The position numbers and the translations under genes were made by a program. From NCBI RefSeq assembly GCF_048771995.1, contig NC_133027.1:64169501-64233500 (forward strand): a DNA stretch of 64,000 nt. The letters run 5' to 3'. Positions within the stretch are counted from its first letter, which is position 1; each line of letters starts with the position of its first letter. The notes beneath the pieces are model-generated. The model saw only the letters and a program-made list of their open reading frames with translations, did not search any database and had not been told where the DNA came from. Source of the DNA: Taeniopygia guttata (taxonomy: Eukaryota > Chordata > Aves > Passeriformes > Estrildidae). Below, one piece after another: positions 11,941-25,339 of the stretch.

Positions 11941-14540
11941 AAGGCATTGTTTTTCCTGTGTTGCTAACTTTTGGTGGGGGATAACTGTCAAAATACATTT
12001 CTAGATCCTTGCTTTCTGTTTCTGGCTAACTCCTCCCTTCTCTTATGTTTTGCAGTTCATATAAAATGAAACCCTGATGATTTGTAAACTACAAGTCCTT
12101 GTGAAAATAAGGACTGTCCCTGGTTCTTGTGAAAATAAATCCATTCTGCTCAACTTTCCCTACATTATATACATTCTGGGATGACAGATTACCCCACTGT
12201 GAATCCTCTGGGTCTAGTCAGCTGCATGGCAGTCAAAAGTGCGTGTGGATTACAGATAGTAAAAAATCAAACTGAAATAAATAAAGAAATGGTTAAAACT
12301 ACATTAAAGCACACGTGTGTATATCAAGAGAGAAAAAGCTCAATGCATTCTGGAGAATGATACAGTGCACCTGTGAATTTCCTAGGCTTGCTGTGTATAC
12401 GGCAGACCCTTGAAATTAGCTGGTGTGAAAAATGTTCTTGTGGTTTCATTTCCTCTGCAGGGTTTTGGGTCAGGGTTTTGTCTTGTGGTTTTGCCTTTTG
12501 AGGGTGTTTGTTGTTTTTTCCCTCTTTAAGCAATGAAAAATGCAAGGGAAGGAAATTTACCAGTTCCAGCCCTCAAAGAGTACACACATACACATTCTCA
12601 CCCTGTGTTTGTCACCATTTCCTAGCTCTGTCTATTACTGCACAAATCAATCTGCTTTATCATTCTCTCCTGAGAGCATGGTGCACAGCCTGGGATATGT
12701 TTTAGAATATGTTTAAGTATTACATACACATTCAGGTTTTGTCAGTTTATTTTTTAAAAAGCAAGTTCAGGGTAAAATTCACAGTAGTCTTTAGATGTTC
12801 TAGATACACCCTCTACAGTTCTGGGCTACAGAGAAGGAAAGCTCTGTCACTCATTAACTTAATGCTTGATGTTCTAAATGACAATGGGAGGCAGAAGTGC
12901 CTGCAAGGGTTGCTCTCAGAGTAAAGCATTCCATTCCTCAAGGAGCAAATGATGTACAGCACTTTTTCCAGACAAGGGACTCAGAAAAAAAAAAAAAAAA
13001 GCCCAGATGCTGCAGCTCAGACTGTGATGAAATTTTACCTTTCTCCTTCTCTTGTGTGACTGACAGTAGGGAGCTTTAGAGTATGTTCTTAGAGGCGTGT
13101 TTTCCCTGGTATTCAGATGTCCCCAGTATTCCTTTGGACCTTTTAGGAATCCTTACATCAAAAGATGTGTAGTGGTTGAGACTGCTGACACTGGAAAATG
13201 TGGGAGGGCTCCCGGGGACCTTGATTATCTTCAGCCTGCAGCACAGAACACTAAGGTGACTTTCTAGGAGATTACCTTGAAACTGTATGAAACAAATCAT
13301 TCCACAAAATAATTTCCACAGTCAAAAGTTGGTGATTTTAGTCCATAAATCAAACTTGCATTACATTCAGTCCCTCCACTCCACTTTTCTTCTTGAAGAC
13401 ATGTAAGCAAACAAAAGTTTCCTTACTCCAAACAGTAAATACCAGCCATTGACTTCTAAATTAATTTGAGATGTCTGTTCAGTTGGGGTTGTACCAGGGG
13501 ATGAAAGGGAAGTTCTTGTGATCATCAGATCCTTCGATTCTGAAAGTACGGTCAAGTCAAATATTTAGATTTGCTTCTGGTAAGCACTAATGTTTTCAAG
13601 AAGTCCCACAGACAGGCTTGGCAGTCTTCCTTTCACTCCAGAAAGGATTTTGTGTCATTAGTTACACCCTAAAATACAGAGGACCAATGCAAACTAACCT
13701 TTGCAATAGCGCTGCTGATGTGAGGCAGCAGTATATATAGATATATATAATGTCTTGACCAAATCTATACCAGTACGACTATAGTCTTAGTTTTCAACAG
13801 TACATTAAGACAGTAACAACAAAAATAATTAAGTTCATAAAACACTACAGTATGTTCTTAGCAAGATTCTAACAATATCTGGTGAAATGCCAAAGAGATC
13901 GGTCTCTCTTTTTAGTTTTGGACAAACTAGCAGTTTAGGTGGCTTGAATTTACTGAAAGAAAGTCTTGTCTTACTATCTAACCAGGCCTTCCTCCCAGCT
14001 TCACTCACTGTAGGGCAGCTCCAGCAAAAGTACCTGTAGTTCCCAGTGCAAACTACTAGGGACAAGTTCACAGCAGGTTCCTGGACACTGTTTTGTCTAA
14101 AGTTACTCAGCCATTCCATGCAGCAAAGCAGCTACTCTCTTAGAACTCCTCCTTTTGCTGTGACCAGAGAGGCTGCACTGCTGTTAGCAGTGGGGAGGGA
14201 TAGGGATAATTTTCAGGAAAAAAGTAAAAAAAAGAAAGAAAAAAAATAGGAAAACCTTTATGCAGGCAAGGGCATGGAAGTGACAGTTCAAACCAAGCAG
14301 CTCCAAAGTGCTATTACTAATTTCAGAATCCTCTAAAAGTGAGAATAAAAGCATGAATTCAAATTAATCAATTGTCTTTTAAAGTCGCTGAGGTAGCACT
14401 CCGACTATTACCTGTGCTTTTAGAGTGCATCTCAAATGTGTCATTCAGGCTTCTGAAGACAAGAAAGATACGAATGAATCACCTTGTTACAAATTAATCA
14501 ACCTGGGATTAGAGCTAAAAATTTCAAAAGCACCTTAAAA
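11941..14540. other. Intergenic, nothing but simple tracts
   Basis: Contains a 7-base inverted repeat with an 8-base loop at 12094-12115 (AGTCCTT/AAGGACT), an A16 run at 12985-13000 and a TA-rich stretch at 13731-13751. No supported coding sequence. Confidence 0.55.
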
Positions 14541-14636
14541 TGACTTAGAAATCTAATTCCCATTTTCAGAATTGACTTAGGCAGTTACATCCTGACTCTA
14601 GTCAAAAGTCAATGGGATGATAACTCCTAAATCACT
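14541..14636. repeat. Old hairpin-forming interspersed repeat (MITE-like)
   Basis: The left arm (14541-14566, starting TGACTTAGAAATC) and right arm (14608-14636, ending CTCCTAAATCAC) are imperfect inverted repeats of about 25 bases around CCCATT/AATGGG. The core reads like old amniote repeats built of GACTTAGGC and CCTAAATCAC blocks. Related word patterns occur near 21055-21105, 43110-43150, 46540-46575 and 53205-53240. The family name is not recalled with confidence. Confidence 0.5.
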
Positions 14637-14641
14637 CTAAT

Positions 14642-15690
14642 ACATCCAGAAATGTTACTCACTTCTATATGTAACACAACACCAAGCATCTCCATAGTCC
14701 ATTTGCCCTTCAGTGGGCATCCAAGGCTTCTGCTTTTTCATCCCTGATTTCAGTCCACATTTACCATATGTCGTGTCTTCATTTTCATTAAACATTTTGA
14801 AAGATGGAAATTTCAAACAGTGAGGTACTCATTCATTCACCTTTCCACACAGAAACCTAGCATCAGTAAAACACCAATTTCAGACATTATTTTTAACCAA
14901 TGAGAAAGGAATATTTTTCCTGACGTTGACAGCAAAAATCTGTCCACCCATTTGTATGTTTTACATGATACAGAATGTACTACTGTCACATTTCAGACTA
15001 AGTGTGTATTTTGGTCTTTTTCCAGTTACATGCCTTTTTCACAAGTTAATGGGCAATCATAGGATGCACAAAGTTTCATTTGAGTCCTAAGGAAATGAAG
15101 CAATTGTTGAACTATCTGATTGCTACTTCTCTTCCATTGATAGATTATGATAAAATAAGTCCCTTTTTATCCTGGGGGCATTGGAAATATCTTTTTATTT
15201 CTCCATCTCTGTCCCCTTCCACCCTGTGTCTGTCTTGTCCATGTATGTGCAACATTATGTTGGGAGCACTTCTATCACAAATGTTTGATTCCACTATGGC
15301 ACAAGCTGTAAAAAATAAACTAAGGAATACACGTGTCTATTTTACACCTACTCAGAGGCATATGCAAATATAGTATCTTGCTCTCTGGCACAAAAAACAC
15401 GAACTTGCCAGTGCTAGTGAATGACCAGTTAGAAAAAAGAATCAAGATAAGGCAGAGAGGCAATGAACAAAAGCAAAAATCACATTCAGATCTGAAGGAA
15501 AATTATATTCACAGTAAGTCAGCAGTCACCCTGGCTTTCAGTTCTTTTTATGGTTTCTCTTCCCCACCCCCACTCACCTCCCACTTTTTTCATTGCTTAA
15601 TTTTTAGTTCTTTTGCCCAGGACTCTGTATTTTTCACTCTTTTGTCATCTTCCCTAGACAAAAGCACAGGACTTGGGGAAAAGAATCAGG
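14642..15690. other. Intergenic, nothing recognised
   Basis: Open frames of 97 and 138 codons (15080-15373, 15333-15749) overlap in different frames; the second runs into a MIR-like repeat, so neither is accepted as a gene. Confidence 0.5.
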
Positions 15691-15788
15691 GTAAGGGAAA
15701 TTCCTATCCTGACATTTATTTCTTCAGTGACCTTGACAAAGTCACCTAATTTATTGTTTCCCTTACTGTAACAAAATGGACAGGAATG
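15691..15788 (-). mobile_element. MIR-like SINE fragment, antisense
   Basis: GTGACCTTGACAAAGTCACC followed by TAATTTATTGTTTCCC and CTGTAACAAAATGGACAGG matches, block for block, the reverse complement of the MIR core (GTGACCTTGGGCAAGTCAC, CTCAGTTTCC, CTGTAAAATGG). MIR and related CORE-SINEs predate the bird/mammal split and persist as rare old fragments in birds. Strongest of the three candidates. Confidence 0.65.
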
Positions 15789-16399
15789 AAAATGAAGTAT
15801 TTTTCTGACAGTCACAACTGCTTTGTGATCCAACCCTGTTGTCTGAGCCTGCTCTGAAACCCCAGACTAAGTTAGCACAGAGTGGAACTGTAATTGTTAT
15901 CAGCAATGCCTCGCCTCTCCCCTAGACACACTTTCTATGGTGGTCAATACCTGTTCAGCAGCCGGTCATGGTGGGAGAATAGCAATCACCAGAATAAATG
16001 CTATGCCCTTTCTCCAAAGCCTGTTGCATCTCAATAAACTTCTCAGTGTCTCCAGCAAAGGGGAATTCAAAAGGGTGGTCCCAAATCAGGACTCTGAAGG
16101 GCTTTGCATTCAGAATAAGACACTGTGGGAGTATCATGATGACAGCTGCACTTACATCACTGAAAATAATTATTCTGATCCATGAACACAAGCTAAGCTG
16201 TAAGAATGGTCTTGTAAGCAAGGTCTGTTTTAATAGAAACATAAGTATTATGCATTACAATCTATTATAAATTGGTTGTAATTTTCTCTTGACACTCTGT
16301 GAATTAAACTAGTTAGGATACAAAAAAAAAAAAAAAACCTAACAAAAAAAAAAAAAACAACAAATGCCACAAAGCAGAAAGCAAGCTCAGTGTCTGAAG
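15789..16399. other. Intergenic with two A runs
   Basis: A-rich tract at 16322-16361: two A runs separated by CCTAAC, then CAACAA. Otherwise no feature. Confidence 0.6.
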
Positions 16400-17690
16400 G
16401 TTAATGATTGCTCATGAAAGCTACAGAAATAAATTATCTGCCTAGGGACATTGTCACATGATCGGCACAAAAGCTGCAACAGCCGAAAATGTTTATGTAG
16501 AGAAAAAAACACTGTCAGCATCACAGCGCCCTTCCCCCACCGCCAGAGCGGAGTCCCGAGCCAAACAGCTGCTCCTGACTGCTTACATTAAACTAATTTG
16601 TGCTGCAACATTGCAGCTGCTTAATTTTTAGACTGAACTTTATCACCAAGAAGTGTTACAATAACAAGTGATCCAGCCTTATCTCTTAAGAAATAGCAAG
16701 TTCCTCAACAACTAAGGCAGCTTAAGGTGCCAAAATTACTGAAAGAAGTAAGAGGACAGTGACCAAGACAGTATTTTAAATCTTAATTATCTGCTCTTGC
16801 TTTTACTAGGGGTTTAAAAATGGGTTTGCTTCTGAATTAATTAGGAGAGTCAGGCTGGGGGAGTCAGACTATGTCCTTAAGCAGACAGAGGTTGTCCCAT
16901 CCCAACATTGGGGAGCAGTGACCGAGATCCATGGCACAGGCTTGGAGCACCAAGGTGGAAGCAGGGTGAGGTGCTGGGGCTCCAGAGGGTCACCCACTCC
17001 TGCCAGCCGAGCTCCCCTGCACCTGGCGCTGTGAGACTGCGCTGCAGAGCCCCATCATTTGCACCCCATCCCCTGCAGCCTTGTCCCTTCTCTCCTTCCC
17101 ACTGGTTTGGGGGTTGGTGTCTCCTTAAAACATTTATGGCACTCAATATGTAATAAAGAAGTTTTTTAAAAAAAAGGTGGGGAGTGGGGGAAACCCTAGC
17201 TCATTCCTATCCCAGCAGCTTGAAAGCCCTGACCTCCCCCTCACCCCTCCCGCTGCCTCCCCCCCACCCCAATCCGAAAAAATTCGTCCTAAGGCACTGG
17301 CACGGGAGGAAGTGTTTACAGAGTGGTGCGCCTTGGGTAACACAAGTGCTGCTCTTACAAAATGTCACATGTTGTTCCTCCCCTTTTCCTCTGAATTATT
17401 TTCCTCTGTTAACATGCAGGGCTTCGTCTTTTGCTGAAACAGACACTGACCTGAACTGGTGGTGATTCCTGCCAAATATGCAGGCACTGTTTTGCTACAT
17501 TTTGGAATTCGGCGAAGTCCATGTGTCAGGCATTTTCTTGCCTCAGGAAACGCCAGTGCTCAGACCAAAGGCCTCCCCGCCCCCTCCCACCCCCAGTGCT
17601 TGGAATGCACAGAAACTTTTCAGTTTTTAATTAGTTTTAATATGATTAATGGTTTTAGCTGCATATCTTGTTACATCCGGTATGCTTGTC
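16400..17690. promoter_or_regulatory. GC-richer, motif-dense stretch: candidate distal enhancer
   Basis: Inference only. This is the one part of the upstream desert with sustained GC-rich segments and clustered transcription-factor-like words: paired CAGCTG E-boxes (16566-16571, 16613-16618) around TGCTGCAACATTGCAGC, a GATA-type CTTATCT near 16679, several TAATTA/TTAATT words, TEAD-like GGAATG near 17599, ETS-like ACATCCGG near 17673-17680, and C-rich blocks at 17228-17273 and 17576-17595. No open frame here has protein character. Sits about 44 kb upstream of CITED2. Confidence 0.3.
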
Positions 17691-17735
17691 AAAAAGAAGA
17701 AAAAAAAAAAAAAAAAGAAAAAAAAAGGGAAAAGG
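17691..17735 (+). repeat. Purine (A-rich) tract
   Basis: AAAAAGAAG followed by two long A runs split by G, then GGGAAAAGGG: an all-purine stretch of about 45 bases. Confidence 0.85.
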
Positions 17736-19637
17736 GCCATTTACATGTACTGGTCTTAGTTATTAAGAAAACAAATAGAGATGGGGAAAAGAAAACCCAC
17801 AACCCACCGAGAGAGCAATTATACAGTTAAACAAAAAGCTGTAGTTGCTCGCAGTGGTAACCAGGTTGCAGATAGACTGTTGTTTGCCTGTGTGCCTCTC
17901 TGTGCCTGGGAAGGAGCAGAGGCACAGGGAATTGTTAATGTGAAAAAAGGAGTGCCTCAACACTACATCCCACCTTTCCCAGCCTTCCAAACACCAGCTA
18001 GAAGGAGGAGATGCTAAATGAAATGATGACTCCTTTCTGTTCAGTTTAAAAGCATAAAATATAAATGCAGAATCCCTTGGGTGGAAGGGGTAGGGGTGTT
18101 TGGTTTTTATCAAAGTTACATTAGTCAGACTTTTACCCAACAGCAGGAGCTGATGGTATCTGGAGTCTATTTTATTGCACCCCAAATGTGTAAGAATAGG
18201 GGTAACTGGATAAACAGGTCCTGGGGCTTCTGACTGCTATTCATAAAGCAAAGCTGCAAATGGAAAAATATTTTAAGAAAAAATTGGGGTAAAAGAAAGA
18301 AAAATAAAGTCCCTTGCACTCTTACCAGATCTTCCTCTCAAGTTTGGCTTTTAAACCTTTATGGATATCTTAAAAGAACATCTCTGAAAGGAAAAACCCA
18401 GCTACAAAACTGGAACTCATCTGTACAACACGGAAGAGCAATGTGAGGGAATAACTGCAACTGAGGTAAAGAAAAAAGAAGGAAAGGCGGTTAAGGAGTG
18501 TTGGATCAGGAGTTTAGGGAAAACAGGGCAATTGGAAAAGGAAGCTACCTCAGGTCCAGAGGATCTATGGCAGAATACAGAAGTATGAGAACACAAAGGG
18601 AGGAATCAAAAGGAAGCAGCAGCACACTGAGGAATATAGGTAGAGATTTACTTATCAAACAGTACTCTCTTAAGTGAAGGAGCTTAAATATGCAGTGGGA
18701 CTAAAAGCAAATATGGGGACCCAAGAATAGGTTGCAAAAATAAATGGATTTTCTCTCTCTGAAATTTCAGTCAAGAATATCTTTGCACATTACAAAACAA
18801 AACAAAACATAAAAAACCCACAAAAACAAAAACCCAATCAAACAAAAAAACCCCAGCATATGAATATGTTAAATGGTCCCATTTATAAAGCCAGCAAGGT
18901 GGGGAAAGGTATCCCAGGCAAAGGCGAGAGGATCACCTCCTCCAGCCAGGTGGGCCCACAGGGTAATTCTGCACTCTCTTGCCCACATCTGTGCCAGGTG
19001 CCTCAGCTAGTGCATTATTCCAGTGAAAACTCTGGTGCACCCCTGCCACCCTAATTCTCTCTGAATACCTAAAAATATTCCCAGCCAAATCCAGGTGAAA
19101 CTATGCATGTCTACAAAAAGATTTGGCTTCACTGAATCAACATTTTCCAAATATTCTTCAGGAAAATCCCACTCCAGCATAATATTCATGAGAACAATGA
19201 ATACTCAGACAGCTCTACACAGCCTGAGAATACATACACATTTGTGTGATTCACTCATGATTATCTTGACTGACCTCTAATTCATTCCTTTACCCTTCTT
19301 CCTCCAGATGCATTTGCACACTGACAAACCATTTTCTTTTTAAATCAATCGGCCAGGAGAAATGTTTCTTCATCTGCAGAAACTCCTACACTCACCATTC
19401 AATAAATTTACCCAGCTGTCACTGTAGAGTGACATGGTAAAATAGCACATTCAGTAAAAGCCACATGAGAAATTGACTCTGTAAAAAAAAATCTTTATCA
19501 AGGATCTTTGACCTCTGAACATTAATCCTGCTCTCTGGGACTTATTTTAATATTTTAGGGTAAAAAGAAGTTCCAAAAATCTTTGATTTTTCCACATCCA
19601 CAAATTACTTCTAAGGACAAAGGCAGACTATACATTT
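17736..19637. other. Intergenic, A/C-rich tract at 18795-18857
   Basis: The tract consists of CAAAA-type units mixed with A runs and CCC. A 140-codon minus-strand frame at 17763-18185 shows no domain and is rejected. Confidence 0.55.
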
Positions 19638-19650
19638 ATACATACATACA

Positions 19651-19686
<36 letters not shown>

Positions 19687-19688
19687 TG
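19638..19688 (+). repeat. ATAC tetranucleotide microsatellite (about 11 copies) with TA tail
   Basis: Uninterrupted ATAC units at 19638-19680, then TATATATG. It reads as a Tyr-Ile-His-Thr periodic peptide in one frame, which is an artefact. Confidence 0.95.
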
Positions 19689-22600
19689 AGATGTATCAGA
19701 GAAATTGTATATTAATACAAATCTTAACTTGGAGTCTGAAATTTTTCCGTTGTATAGTAAAAGTAACTGAAAGGAGAAACCCTTTCTTTCCCAAAAGATC
19801 CTTGTGATTGCATTTAGCTCTTAAAATTTCTTGAAATATCAAATTTCAAACTCACAATATTTTAAAGTTATTTTTTATGGCTGCCTCAAAGGCTTTGGAT
19901 AGATATGCAGGTGGAAAGTACCAGAGTTTACAAGCAGAGAGTAAAAAATTTTTTCCAATTTTTTAAATATAGCTGCTTTGAAAATATTTTTTCTGTTGGC
20001 ACAATACATGCATCATATTTCATGTACAAAATTAAAGGTATAGGGTACTGTTCATACCAGCAAGAGATGACTCGCTATATTTTAATCATTAATAATGTGG
20101 CTGTCCCAAATTCACACTGAAAAAACCACTTATCATGATATAATGTATTCTCTTTATGTACGTATACAACAAATATACAACTGTACTCTTTACTTTCTGA
20201 TTTTTCTATTTAGATATTGCACAAGGTGTACCACATTTATTTTAATTTCTAGCAAGAATATATGGCTTTTTTTCTAATTACAACATAGGCTTAAGCAGTT
20301 AATAAGGTATGCATTCATTTCTATTTCAGAGCATTAATGCCCATAGTTACAATACTCACATGTATTTTTATCACAACACATTATTGGTGTGTTATTTTTT
20401 TAAAGACAAAATAAGAACTAATTTATATGAAGCACTTACATTTTAAACCTCTTATTTTATACAGCACTGAATTTCAGCAATAAATTTTGTTTTCAAGCTA
20501 CCTAAAATACTTAGGGATAAGAAAGTATTAGAATTTTGACCAGCTCTTGGCTTTTGTTCTTTTTCTCTTGAAAGAAAAAAGTATTAAGGAATACAATTCT
20601 CAACACCTAACCCTTTGAGACAAATGAAACCTTACAGCTACAGCTGTCTCTCTAGCAGGAGCAGATTTCCTTAATAGTTATAGATATTTCCTGAGTCATT
20701 TCTGCAGCATACGACTTTGCTTGTTCCATCACTACCTCCCAACCAAAGTCAGGTCCATTCCCTGTGGCAGACATGTGGGACAATTGTAGGTCTAGCCAAC
20801 CCATTCAGATTATAGTAAAGATGCTTAGGCCCAGATTCTTCCCTCTGCATTTCTGCACTTCATCTAAGTTTATTTTCACATGTTCCCAAATAACTCAGCT
20901 CTTGTATCTATTGTCTATAGTCAGCGGAGAAATACAAATTGCATCAATGTGCATCCCAGCTCACATAAACCAGACTTAAAGTCCTTCTAGATTTGCCCAT
21001 CTCTCTCCCTTGACTGCAGAGAGAATCCAAAAAACCTAAGTCTTTGGCAACTTAGTTAAGCACCTAAATTTTCATAGGTCTAATCTCTGCCTCTAGGAAA
21101 ATTTCATTGGAAAGAAATCTTTGATGAAAAATGGAAGTGAATTTTTATGAGAATGTTATTATGATTTTGGTCCTTTTATCTAGATCAGCTCTAATTAAAA
21201 CAAATAACTTCATCTTCAGTGAGAAACTCCCTGCTTTTGGCAACAGGATGTCATAGGACTTCCTTAAGAACCCACTTCAATAAATCAAGCAGCCATGATA
21301 AGCTCTGTTTTGAGAACTCAAGGTGTTGCTTGTTGGAGGAACATTTCTGTTGCACCACTAAGAAGGTAAAAATGTCTTGCAAGGTGAAGATCTGAAATAA
21401 ATAGGCCCATTTGCCTTATCAGCAGGAAAAACACAAATGAGGGGACATGTGCCGCAGCAGTTTTCTGGCTAGCCAGAACTAGGTAAGGAGTCTAACAAGC
21501 ACTGTCCACCAAGGACTATCACTTCTCTTTCACCAAGCACATTATTTTATGCATATGTTGGAGCTGAGGGATTTCTAAACTGATGCTTAAAACACTCCTG
21601 TAGAAAGTGCACTGGAATATAGCACTCAACAGTGTCCTCCTAGACCATCCAAGAGGGAAGAAAAAGCACCTCAGGGCAACCATTTTCACATTTGCTTTGT
21701 GCTAGGGCAGTTCAGCTGGGTGAAGCATGTAAAGCTACACCTGAAAGAATCTCTGTTGAACACTCCGTTTTACCCATACTCCATCAAAAACCTCCAGCTG
21801 CAAAACTGAAAATGAGACCTGCTTGGACAGCTGGCAAGATTGTCAGAGGTGTGCCATCGATTCTGGAGCAGCCTGAGCCCCACGCCATTGCCTCTGTCCT
21901 TGACAAAATACCTTCTCCTAGCAATCTTTCATGGAGCATTATTAACTGCCCAAGTAATGCAGTGAATCAGCAGTCTTTCACTAGTTAGGAAAGACAAAGG
22001 TCCAAACTGATGGTGCCCCACCAAATGGTCAAAATGATCCCAAAAAACCCAGAAACCTCAGAGACAGTGAATGACCAAACCTGAATGAGTGATGATAGTG
22101 GATGTGATTTCTGAGATAGTAATATGTTAATTCCTCTTGCCATTATGAACATAGTAATGGAAAATTACTAATTTCAGAGATGAACTGTCAGATATTTTCA
22201 AAGGGTTTTTTCATCACATAAGACCATAGTTTCTATAGAAAGACAGCCTTAGACACATGACTATATTTTTTTTTTTTTGCTGGAGGGGACCTCTGATTCA
22301 AAAGGGAGGGCCAGATTCAAAATGGGGAGGGGGATGTTTTAAGAAAGCCAAAGAATATTTCTCATATATGTGAAATTTGAATGCCCTAAAATATAATTTT
22401 AGAATAATTTCAAGAAAGAAAACATATTAAACCCTCCACATTTTATATTTCTTAAATAAATGGCTACGGTTTTGGGGCCATGATAAGGACATTGAGCATA
22501 AACAACAAAGTGAATAAGGAAAACGAGATCTCTCTCCTTGTCTAAAAATCCAGCAAATCACAATGAATCTTTAAAACAGAGTACAAAAAGAGGAAATTAA

Positions 22601-25339
22601 CTTCTAAACAGTCTCACATTGAATCTAATCACTGTTGCAACTAGTTTTTAAGGAGAAAGGGATCATTAATTTCTTTTTACAATTTTTTCTTCTAACATTT
22701 TTGACCAAAAGCTGAAGCTGATGCTCAAAATATTTCTGAGAACAATTTCTAAAAAATGAAATGTGAAACTTTGGAAGGATCCCATTTTATGCTTTATCAT
22801 TTAAATTAGAAAGCACCTAAATGTCCTAGGACTGTGATAAGACAAATCATATATTTAATTATATAAGTGTGTGAAGATTAGAGTGGCTTAGAAGCTACCT
22901 GGCAAAATGTCATTTTTTTAAGAAATGTTGACTTATCAAAACTTCAGTTTAGTTACAAAGAGGAAATTTTGGCAACTCTCCCAAGTCAAAGAACCTATAG
23001 CAAAAAAAAAATGCTTGAAGATCCGATGCCATGTTTATAAAACTTTTTATTAGAGTTTTTAATTAGCATGTATTACATGAAGTTCATAAAATTGTGCTAT
23101 TAAAATTTTCCTGCTATTGATTTTGGCACAAGCTCATTTACATTCAGGTCTGTCTAGTTCAATATAATGTAGATACATGACTTAAAAAGAGAATTTCAAA
23201 AAGAGGTCTGTGCCTTTAGAAGACGTAATAAAAAAACCAAAAAAAAAACCCAAAAAAACCCAGAATGAACAGAGCTGACCACAGATTATGTGAGAACCTC
23301 TATAGAATTTAGAGAAGAGTGCTTTTCAGACTAGAAAAATTCACCTGAGTTTGAAGTCCCATTTTCCAGCTCTGTCCAGTCCCTCACATCCAGCCCCATT
23401 CTTCACCTGTCTTGCTGCATGCTCACACTTCTCCAAAATATGTATCCTGAGGAATGAGTCTGCACACAAGCTGTTACTGCTGAGCAACTGGTATTAGGAA
23501 CAGGACATGGGTCTATGCTTGGGGACTTGGAGCCTACATGTGACTCACATTAGCCTTGATTATAAATCTTTGTCAAGCTCCCTCAGAAATCAGGAGCACT
23601 AGCTATGGAAATGTATTTTAATATGTCAGGCTAGATACTAAGAAAAGCAGGAATAAAAAAAATCCACTAGATTTGCATTAAGTATGCTTTGAAAAAACTT
23701 AGTGGTTTACTTCCTTCATTTTCCAGAATTTCACAGCTTTCTAAACAAAATATGAAACATGTTCCCAAAAAAATGTGGAATAAATTATTTTTCCTTTGAG
23801 TCAGAACTATTCATAAGCAGCACCTTCATCTAAGAGTAAATTGCTGATATAGTGATGTAACTTAGAAGAAAATATCCTGTTTTTCAAGGGCAGTAGAAAC
23901 TGGCCTTCACCATGAATTGCCACCATCACTAATGAAAGTGGCTAGCTGGATGGCTAAGGAGACCTCTCATCAGGGAATGTTAATGGAGAGGAATCAACCT
24001 TATATGCAATAAGTGAACAATCAGGTAATGGAGTCAAGGAACCATATAGGCAAGGTGGAAAATAAATGCCAGGGACTTGAGAAATCTAATCAATGCCTGA
24101 TTAAGCTAATTGAAGCCTGGCCACTGAAAATTAATGATTCAGAAAATTGCTCCCAGAACAGAAAAAAGCAAAGATTGCTGGATCTCACATAAGAGACAGA
24201 AGGTTCAAATGTGAAAGCAGTTATCAGGAGATTAATACATGGTACCCAGGGTACATAAAAGTTTGCTATCTCACCTTTTGCCACATTAAGTGTATTGCTT
24301 CCCTGCTGCTTGTCCCAGACCAAGCACCCAAGACTCTGAAGTCCACTACCTTGATTTTTTTAACTGTAAGAATAAGGGGAACACTAAAGCTGAAAAGAGC
24401 AGTAGTGTTTTACTTACTCCAAAATGTCTTCCTTTCCAACCTCAGTGAAAACAAAGGGCTTGTGTTCAAACTGAAAAACATTAAGTAGTGATGCTAAAAA
24501 TAACTATGGCATGAAATGCAAAAGACACTTTGTCACAAGCTTAGGTACAATTGCTCTAATCCTAATTATCAGTGTTTTCAACTAAAGGTTCCTTTAGAAA
24601 CCCTTATTGAACTGTTGGGCTTTTGTTTTTGTTCCTGTCATGTGTGTATTCCTGGATATATGTGGGTGACTGCTGGGATCTGTAAGAGGTCATTAAAAAA
24701 ATACCTTAAAAAGCAGGCCTCATATCAGAACACTTGCACTTATTACACAAAAGCCTTCACCTCTACAAGAAATTTCCCAAGGTATTGGGTTTTGAAACCA
24801 TTAAGTTGTAAAAATACTTACAATTGTACCTTTCAATATTTAGTGCTTTCTTAGGCCAGGAGATCCCAAAACAAATTCTTGTGGTTTCCATGGAGTTCAT
24901 GCTAAGCCATGAAAACTAGGTTGTAGACTGTCCATAGAAGTATATCAAACAGTACTATAATTCCTCCATTAAAAATCTGATGAGAAAAAAGTGAAAAAAA
25001 GCCTTTACTAGTTCTCATTTAATTCTTGAATTTCTTCTGAATTTTTCTGATTCTTTCATCTGTACGTCAGTACTCATTTGAGATGCTGTCTTCATTGGAC
25101 TCACATTTTTAAAAGCCACCCATGACAAAACTGAAGGTGTGAAAACAGCCCTTTGGCATAAAATGATTTAGGGATCAACATTTTCAAATCAGTGCTGATT
25201 ATATCCTGCCATTGTGACAATTTTGCTGCCAGCTTTGCTAGTTCCACCTGAAGTTTGTCCATATTTCTTCAACCTTCATTAAATTAATTTGGAGCATATT
25301 TATAATTTAATACATCATTGGTCTTCCATTTTCCAAATT
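19689..25339. other. Intergenic, nothing firm
   Basis: Strongly AT-rich. Contains short old-repeat-like words at 20827-20850 and 21055-21105, a T run near 22267-22278 and an A7-CC/A9-CCC/A7-CCC tract at about 23229-23261. No gene. The minus/plus overlapping frames near 24090-24854 have no domain character. Confidence 0.5.

Noticed and set aside
19583..19807. 74-codon frame with Tyr-Ile-His-Thr repeats
   Set aside because: Translation of the ATAC microsatellite.
20825..20998. Possible old palindromic repeat starting GGCCCAGATTC and ending near AGATTTGCCC
   Set aside because: The two ends suggest inverted termini, but the interior does not align convincingly with anything I can name.
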